Source: Nemertoderma westbladi
Lineage: Eukaryota > Xenacoelomorpha > Nemertodermatida > Nemertodermatidae
DNA length: 23,052 bases
Direction of reading: 5' to 3'
Assembly (NCBI GenBank): GCA_032718475.1
Contig: JAUCBJ010007958.1
Location: forward strand, 1 to 23,052
A program made the position numbers and the translations under genes. A model generated the notes under the pieces. It did not search any database, was not told the origin of the DNA, and saw nothing but the letters and a program-made list of their open reading frames with translations. Shown piece after piece: positions 16,759 through 23,052 of this stretch. Each line of letters begins with the position of its first letter. Position 1 is the stretch's first letter.

Positions 16759-17497
16759 CGTTTATTCGGGCGTTTATTCGAGGAGGGCGTTTATTCGAGG
16801 AGGGCGTTTATTCGGGAAGGCGTTTATTCGTGGAGGGCGTTTATTCGAGGAGGGCGTTTATTCGAAGCGGGCGTTTATTCGAGGAGGGCGTTTATTCGGG
16901 AAGGCGTTTATTCGTGGAGGGCGTTTATTCGGGGAGGGCGTTTATTCGGGGAGGGCGTTTATTCGAAGAGGGCGTTTATTCGAGGAGGGCGTTTATTCGG
17001 GAAGGCGTTTATTCGTGGAGGGCGTTTATTCGAGGAGGGCGTTTATTCGGGAATGCGTTTATTCGTGGAGGGCGTTTATTCGGGGAGGGCGTTTATTCGG
17101 TGGAGGGCGTTTATTCGGGAAGGCGTTTATTCGGGGAGGGCGTTTATTCGTGGAGGGCGTTTATTCGAGGAGGGCGTTTATTCGGGAAGGCGTTTATTCG
17201 TGGAGGGCGTTTATTCGGGGAGGGCGTTTATTCGGGAAGGCGTTTATTCGGGGAGGGCGTTTATTCGGGGAGGGCGTTTATTCGGGAAGGCGTTTATTGG
17301 GGGAGGGCGTTTATTCGTGGAGGGCGTTTATTCGAGGAGGGCGTTTATTCGGGAAGGCGTTTATTCGTGGAGGGCGTTTATTCGTGGAGGGCGTTTATTC
17401 CGGGAGGGCGTTTATTCAGGAAGGCGTTTATTCGGGGAGGGCGTTTATTCGGGGAGGGCGTTTATTCGGGGAGGGCGTTTATTCGGGGAAGGCGTTT
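16759..17497 (+). repeat. 16-18-bp minisatellite GGGCGTTTATTCGNGGA (about 43 units)
   Basis: Units vary in length (for example GGCGTTTATTCGGGAA, 16 bp, and GGGCGTTTATTCGTGGA, 17 bp). Stop codons are rare in every forward frame, giving three overlapping open frames of 275-297 codons; these are repeat translations. It lies about 1 kb past the host gene stop. Confidence 0.95.
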
Positions 17498-18132
17498 CAG
17501 TTTCAAATTGTCTGGTTCGAGTGGGGCGTTTATGTTGATGTTCTAGATTTTCAGCATTTTAAATCTAAATTCAAGATAAATTTGATTAATTCATTTTGAT
17601 AAACATTTTGATAAATTCAAGAAAACAAGTTAAACAAAATAAATAATTAGAATAAAACCAGGACTATCTTTATTGCACACATACAGCCTTTACCGTTGCC
17701 TTTAGCCTTACCGTTGTACAACACACAGTATTACCTTCAGTCTACCGGGTGTTACATAATGATTCCCCCCCCCCCCCCCCCCCCCCCTGGCCAGCCAAAA
17801 CTGCCAGACATGCACTTTAGTGTAATATATCATTGAAAAGATAATTGAATTCTGAGCTTGCATGCAAATATTTAGGGTCCAATACAAAAGTATAAAAAAT
17901 TTATAGGCTGTTCTTTAAACCTATCTTACTTATCAATATTTGTGATTTAATCACATAGATAAAAAAATATATAATTTATCCAGCGTTAGTCATTATCTTT
18001 GCAGCCCTGTTTAAACAGTTATTATTTTACTGTCTAACTTTTGCTGTATTGCAATATATTACAGTATTCAGTTACCGGTATTAGTGTTTCTTTGGTAACT
18101 TTACTGAATTAAGCCTAACAGAAGTAATTAAA

Positions 18133-18237
18133 ATGACAAGTTCCAGTGCAATAATCTTCGATGACTCTGAAGAAATACGTAACGTTGACAGGATCAGAGA
18201 TGTTACTTTTAGAGAGGGTCGTGATTCTGTGGCATAA
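18133..18237 (+). CDS. 34-codon ORF upstream of a histone-type stem-loop, function unknown
   Basis: ATG in a good context (TTAAAATGA), reading MTSSSAIIFDDSEEIR and later RIRDVTFREGRDSVA, then TAA. The stop lies 23 nt before a histone-like 3' stem-loop, a spacing normal for replication-dependent histone genes. A weak resemblance to the middle of histone H4 (LIYEET...IRDAVTYTE) is possible but unproven. It could be a degenerate captured gene fragment or a chance ORF. Confidence 0.3.
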   Translation: MTSSSAIIFDDSEEIRNVDRIRDVTFREGRDSVA

Positions 18238-18260
18238 TCAAACTGAACTCAAACCAAAAC

Positions 18261-18276
18261 GGCCCTTTTAAGGGCC
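18261..18276 (+). promoter_or_regulatory. Histone-mRNA-type 3' stem-loop
   Basis: GGCCCT-TTTA-AGGGCC: a perfect 6-bp stem with a 4-nt loop, flanked 5' by ACCAAAAC and 3' by AACACCC. This fits the GGYYYU-UHUN-ARRRCC form bound by SLBP in metazoan replication-dependent histone mRNAs. No clear CAAGAAAGA-type downstream element follows within 60 nt. It lies inside a transposon-like inverted-repeat element, so it may be captured. Confidence 0.6.
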
Positions 18277-18524
18277 AACACCCTTTGCCACTATCGACCA
18301 GCTCCCCGTTCTGCAAAGTGGAAACATGGCTGTAAAGCGATGTTTAATTGTTACATGTGTAAAAAATAGCCTATAAAATTTGTATACTTTTGTATTGGAC
18401 CCTAAATATTTGCATCCAAGCTCAGAATTCAATTATCTTTCGAACGGTATATTACACTAAGGTGCATGTCTGGCAGTTTAGGCTGGCCAGGGGGGGGGGG
18501 GTGTAATCATTATGGCACACCCGG

Positions 18525-18671
18525 TATTTAATGATAATTCTGTGCTAGAGGCATCGCTCACTAATCGTGGCTCGCCCCATATTGTAATATTATTAAACGC
18601 CGGGGCCGGGGCATTTATTTTCGGGGAAGGTGTTGAAGTTACTAATTTGATGGTATGTGGGGCGTTAATTC
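18525..18671. other. Spacer between the inverted-repeat element and a poly-G-headed repeat
   Basis: Contains GGGGCGTTAATTCGGGG at about 18660, close to the unit of the 16759-17497 minisatellite. No gene. Confidence 0.4.
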
Positions 18672-18905
18672 GGGGGGGGGGGGGGGGGGGGGGGATTGGA
18701 CGCAATACCTGCCTTGGCGAATTAATATCCCGCCTCAATGTTAAATTCTCAATTTAGGGAATGGAGCAGGTTACAGTGGCACGTTAATTTAACCAAAACA
18801 ATAAACTAAATACAATAGAACAGGTTACAGTTTTACTTTTTAGAGTAATCAGCTGTTATTTGCGTATAATTTCCCCTGGAGAGGGATGCATTTTTATTGC
18901 GTCCA
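18672..18905. repeat. Dispersed repeat with poly-G head, copy 2
   Basis: G23, then about 210 bp matching 9062-9303, ending at TTGCGTCC. The two copies have diverged by substitutions and indels. This one is outside any hAT element. Confidence 0.7.
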
Positions 18906-19987
18906 GTTTCCCCCCCTATCTGATATGCGTACACTATTGAATTATTTGTTGTTTTTCTCGCCTAACATTTCAAAGAATTCGGAATTAAATAATTTATTAA
19001 TATATTTGTGGTGAGCTGATTGCTATGGTTACCTTTGGGTAGGGATGGTTTCTTTCTTTGTTTCAGGTCTATTTGGGAAGTTTTGGCAACCAAAACGATA
19101 AAAGGAAATATAAAAAAAATAACATGTTCTTTACGGTTTTATTTTTAGGAGTAATCCCCCCTTTATGTGGTGTATGTACTATTAATTTCGATGAGTTTTA
19201 ATATTCCGCGTGATTTTATTTTGTCAATATTACGTTTCATTATTTATATTTTATTTGTGTTATTGTTTGTAAAATTTATTTATTTTCCGATTTGATAAAT
19301 TATTTGATATTTAATTTAAATAAAAATAGATATTTTTCTAACATTTCAGTTATTTAACAATTTATTGAGGCAAAGTATTTGAGTTTATGATAAGTGTTTG
19401 TGGCGGCAAGGCTAAAATATTTCGTCTAAAGTTAGATGCATAAATTAAATGTGGAGACCGGAACAATGTGGCAAATTATATACACTTGATCAACTGTTTG
19501 TATTATGCATGTGTTTCCATGGTAACGTCGAGGTTGCGATGTTATCTTATAGGGTTCCAGGCGGGGTGGGGGGCAGATGTTGCATAAACAAACACATGGA
19601 CATTTGAATAATTATTCAGTTTATAGTATAGCTAGGGCTGTAGGCTATACTGTTTGACAGGAGCCCTTAAAAAACTAGAACCACTATTTCGTGATTGGTT
19701 TTAAACGAGGTACCTAGCAACGCCAACCGTCAACAGCTGGAAAAAATAGCAGTTGCTGCCAATCTGTATGTCAAAATGTAAGACAGACAGACAGACAACC
19801 GACATTCGGACGGACTACATTCCACCACATATTAAAACTGACATCGGAAATAAAATGAGCGACCCCGAAAACCCCCATAAATATTATTTTAGCTCTGTGG
19901 TGTGTTTCCTTCATGTCAGACACTATTTCTGTAATTTCTTTTCAAATCACTTCCATGTTACACTATCATATTAATTATACATAAGTA
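18906..19987. other. Intergenic or intronic sequence with no gene recognised
   Basis: It holds a strong acceptor-like site (TTTCTTTCTTTGTTTCAG, ending 19066) and a short GACA run near 19780. Short frames only. Confidence 0.4.
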
Positions 19988-20012
19988 GGGGGGGGGGGGG
20001 GGGGGGGGGGGG
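19988..20012. repeat. Poly-G run (25 G)
   Basis: Longest homopolymer of the window, directly abutting the left arm of the next foldback element. Confidence 0.9.
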
Positions 20013-20013
20013 T

Positions 20014-20382
20014 TGTGGCATGGAGGGGAATTCAAATATGTACTGCTACTCATTCGCCAATGATGTAATTCCTGCATACTTAGTTACCGACCGGTAATGT
20101 AGTCGATTCAATAGAGGCCTACTGCAGTACTGTTGTGCCTAGCAGTGTATTGTAGTAGGCCTACCGGCTACATAGCTATGATAACCTAGGCCTATTGGCC
20201 TATACAGGTTTTGTTAGATACAGCTAGGCCTACTACAGTACTATGAATGGCTCTGCCTCACGCCCCGCTGTCCCTGTGTCCTAGCAGTAGCCTACTAACT
20301 GGCCTGCACACTTCAGCACTTGCAGGAATTACATCATTGGCGAATGAGTAGCGGTACATATTTGAATTCCACCCCATGCCCC
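20014..20382. mobile_element. Foldback/MITE-like element with about 63-bp inverted arms
   Basis: The left arm to 20076 (GGCATGG...GAATTCAAATATGTAC...CCTGCA) is complemented by 20321-20382. The core is rich in TAGGCCTACT-type motifs. No coding capacity and no clear target duplication. The 43-bp array starts 7 bp after its right end. Confidence 0.8.
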
Positions 20383-20388
20383 AAAAAC

Positions 20389-22684
20389 CATCCAAAAACG
20401 TGTTTTCATAATATAATTAATTTTGCCAGTTCAACCAAAAACGTGTTTTCATAATATAATTAATTTTGTAAGTTCATCCAAAAACGTGTCTTCATAATAT
20501 AATTAATTTTGCCAGTTCAGCCAAAAACGTGTTTTCATAATATAATAAATTTTGCAAGTTCATCCAAAAACGTGTTTTCATAATATAATTAATTTTACCA
20601 GTTCAACCAAAAACGTGTTTTCATAATATAATTAATTTTGCAAGTTCATCCAAAAACGTGTTTTCATAATATAATTAATTTTGCCAGTTCAACCAAAAAC
20701 GTGTTTTCATAATATAATTAATTTTACCAGTTCAACCAAAAACGTGTTTTCATAATATAATTAATTTTGCAAGTTCATCCAAAAACGTGTTTTCATAATA
20801 TAATTAATTTTACCAGTTCAACCAAAAACGTGTTTTCATAATATAATTAATTTTGCAAGTTCATCCAAAAACGTGTTTTCATAATATAATTAATTTTGCC
20901 AGTTCAACCAAAAACGTGTTTTCATAATATAATTAATTTTGCCAGTTCAACCAAAAACGTGTTTTCATAATATAATTAATTTTGTAAGTTCATCCAAAAA
21001 CGTGTTTTCATAATATAACCAAAAACGTGTTTTCATAATATAACCAAAAACGTGTTTTCATAATATAATTAATTTTGCAAGTTCATCCAAAAACGTGTTT
21101 TCATAATATAATTAATTTTGCAAGTTCATCCAAAAACGTGTTTTCATAATATAATTAATTTTGCAAGTTCATCCAAAAACGTGTTTTCATAATATAATTA
21201 ATTTTGCCAGTTCAACCAAAAACGTGTTTTCATAATATAATTAATTTTACCAGTTCAACCAAAAACGTGTTTTCATAATATAATTAATTTTGCAAGTTCA
21301 TCCAAAAACGTGTTTTCATAATATAATTAATTTTGCAAGTTCATCCAAAAACGTGTTTTCATAATATAATTAATTTTGCAAGTTCATCCAAAAACGTGTT
21401 TTCATAATATAATTAATTTTGCCAGTTCAACCAAAAACGTGTTTTCATAATATAATTAATTTTACCAGTTCAACCAAAAACGTGTTTTCATAATATAATT
21501 AATTTTGCAAGTTCATCCAAAAACGTGTTTTCATAATATAATTAATTTTACCAGTTCAACCAAAAACGTGTTTTCATAATATAATTAATTTTGCAAGTTC
21601 ATCCAAAAACGTGTTTTCATAATATAATTAATTTTGCCAGTTCAACCAAAAACGTGTTTTCATAATATAATTAATTTTGCCAGTTCAACCAAAAACGTGT
21701 TTTCATAATATAATTAATTTTGTAAGTTCATCCAAAAACGTGTTTTCATAATATAACCAAAAACGTGTTTTCATAATATAATTAATTTTGCAAGTTCATC
21801 CAAAAACGTGTTTTCATAATATAATTAATTTTGCAAGTTCATCCAAAAACGTGTTTTCATAATATAATTAATTTTGCCAGTTCAACCAAAAACGTGTTTT
21901 CATAATATAATTAATTTTGTAAGTTCATCCAAAAACGTGTCTTCATAATATAATTAATTTTGCCAGTTCAGCCAAAAACGTGTTTTCATAATATAATAAA
22001 TTTTGCAAGTTCATCCAAAAACGTGTTTTCATAATATAATTAATTTTACCAGTTCAACCAAAAACGTGTTTTCATAATATAATTAATTTTGCAAGTTCAT
22101 CCAAAAACGTGTTTTCATAATATAATTAATTTTGCCAGTTCAACCAAAAACGTGTTTTCATAATATAATTAATTATGCCAGTTCAACCAAAAACGTGTTT
22201 TCATAATATAATTAATTTTGCCAGTTCAACCAAAAACGTGTTTTCATAATATAATTAATTTTGTAAGTTCATCCAAAAACGTGTTTTCATAATATAACCA
22301 AAAACGTGTTTTCATAATATAATTAATTTTGCAAGTTCATCCAAAAACGTGTTTTCATAATATAATTAATTTTGCAAGTTCATCCAAAAACGTGTTTTCA
22401 TAATATAATAAATTTTGCAAGTTCATCCAAAAACGTGTTTTCATAATATAACAAAAAACGTGTTTTCATAATATAATTAATTTTGCAAGTTCATCCAAAA
22501 ACGTGTTTTCATAATATAACCAAAAACGTGTTTTCATAATATAATTAATTTTGCAAGTTCATCCAAAAACGTGTTTTCATAATATAATTAATTTTGCAAG
22601 TTCATCCAAAAACGTGTTTTCATAATATAATTAATTTTGTAAGTTCATCCAAAAACGTGTTTCCATAATACAATTAATTTTGGC
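20389..22684 (+). repeat. 43-bp minisatellite with higher-order structure (about 56 units)
   Basis: Units start CCAAAAACGTGTTTTCATAA and end in one of four tails: GCCAGTTCAA, GCAAGTTCAT, TACCAGTTCAA or GTAAGTTCAT. Several units are shortened to 25 bp. A marked run (GTAAG unit, then a GTGTCTTC unit with TTCAGCC, then an ATAATAAATTTTG unit) occurs near 20468 and again 1451 bp later, showing a block duplication of 35 units. Confidence 0.95.
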
Positions 22685-23052
22685 CGAATTCAGCCACCGT
22701 ACATAAGCGATAAAGGAAATATACATAAATACTAATGTATAATTAAATTATAAATAAAAATATATTTTATGGATCTACATGTTGGGATGTCAAGTATATT
22801 TGCAGCTTTAACTCTGTCTTCGTTCAATTCAATATTCCACTAAAAAATCAGTCAGCTATAATCACAACAGCTGTCGGGCAGACTTATATTGATACTGGAC
22901 GATTAAATTGACAGACTGGCTTTCTAGTGAATAATTTCTAATGAAAATAATTTAATAATATTCCAGAGGCTGTATTTCAGAAAGTATACCTGAGTTGTTA
23001 GTGGGGCCTATTACAAGACTCAGTCTGGTACTGGTACTACTACTAGGATCGG
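22685..23052. other. AT-rich sequence to the window end
   Basis: No open frame, repeat or RNA gene recognised. Confidence 0.4.

Larger units (their letters stand above)
17745..18524. mobile_element. 780-bp element with about 160-bp terminal inverted repeats
   Basis: The arms 17745-17910 and 18367-18524 match throughout at roughly 90% or better. They start CCGGGTGT and share TGGCCAGCC, CTGCCAGACATGCAC and AAATATTTAGGGTCCAATAC. Each arm carries a poly-C/G run of different length (23 and 12). TA flanks both ends, which fits a TA duplication as in Tc1/mariner-like elements, but superfamily is uncertain. The core holds a short ORF and a histone-type stem-loop. Confidence 0.82.

Noticed and set aside
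16695-17599. Three overlapping open frames of 275-297 codons
   Set aside because: They are the three forward frames of the 16-18-bp minisatellite. The repeating AFIRGGRLF-type peptide follows from the unit, and the unit length not being a multiple of three carries it through all frames.
18133-18237. Calling the short ORF a histone H4 pseudogene
   Set aside because: Only scattered similarity (IRD-VT) by eye. The stem-loop is convincing, but the protein match is not strong enough without a search.
18478-18757. 80-86-codon frames on both strands across poly-G runs
   Set aside because: Proline/glycine stretches come from the homopolymers; the region is made of repeat ends.
20389-22684. CRISPR-like array
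   Set aside because: Repeats are contiguous 43-bp units with no unique spacers; this is a eukaryotic minisatellite.

Overview
This is eukaryotic, AT-rich animal DNA. It carries spliceosomal GT-AG introns, a BEL/Pao LTR retrotransposon, hAT-type non-autonomous transposons with 8-bp target duplications, several foldback elements, five minisatellite arrays and nine homopolymer G/C tracts. The mix suggests a non-vertebrate, probably marine, metazoan; the phylum cannot be fixed from the sequence alone.

Layout. Positions 1-2390 hold the 3' part of a BEL/Pao pol gene (RNase H, integrase, C-terminal DUF5641-like region). It is interrupted by a 2.8-kb segment (2391-5215) bounded by perfect 33-bp inverted repeats and containing a 19-bp minisatellite, a repeated terminal-like motif and a palindromic foldback element. 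Directly after this, 5216-6903 is a 5'-truncated second BEL copy: it repeats the last 105 pol codons and continues through a 1-kb 3' untranslated region and a polypurine tract into an LTR (6533-6903). From 7343 to 15755 I reconstruct seven coding exons of one host gene. All join in frame through consensus splice sites and encode 285 residues of a charged, coiled-coil-like protein that I cannot assign to a family. The 5' end lies outside the window or upstream of the retrotransposon. Its introns hold a 24-G run, two hAT elements, a candidate 33-nt alternative exon, two hairpins and two minisatellites.

The most notable feature is the 29-bp minisatellite at 13145-14014. It begins exactly at the exon 6/intron 6 junction, and all 30 units repeat the intron's GTAAGT donor with the exon's last bases. 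Downstream of the gene are a third hAT-like element, a GC-rich minisatellite, and a 780-bp inverted-repeat element carrying a 34-codon ORF followed by a histone-mRNA-type 3' stem-loop. After these come a 65-bp-armed foldback element and a 2.3-kb array of 43-bp units with higher-order structure.

I see no operon, CRISPR, phage or bacterial defence system. The host gene and the pol fragment are the only well-supported protein-coding regions. Most long open frames elsewhere are translations of tandem repeats.
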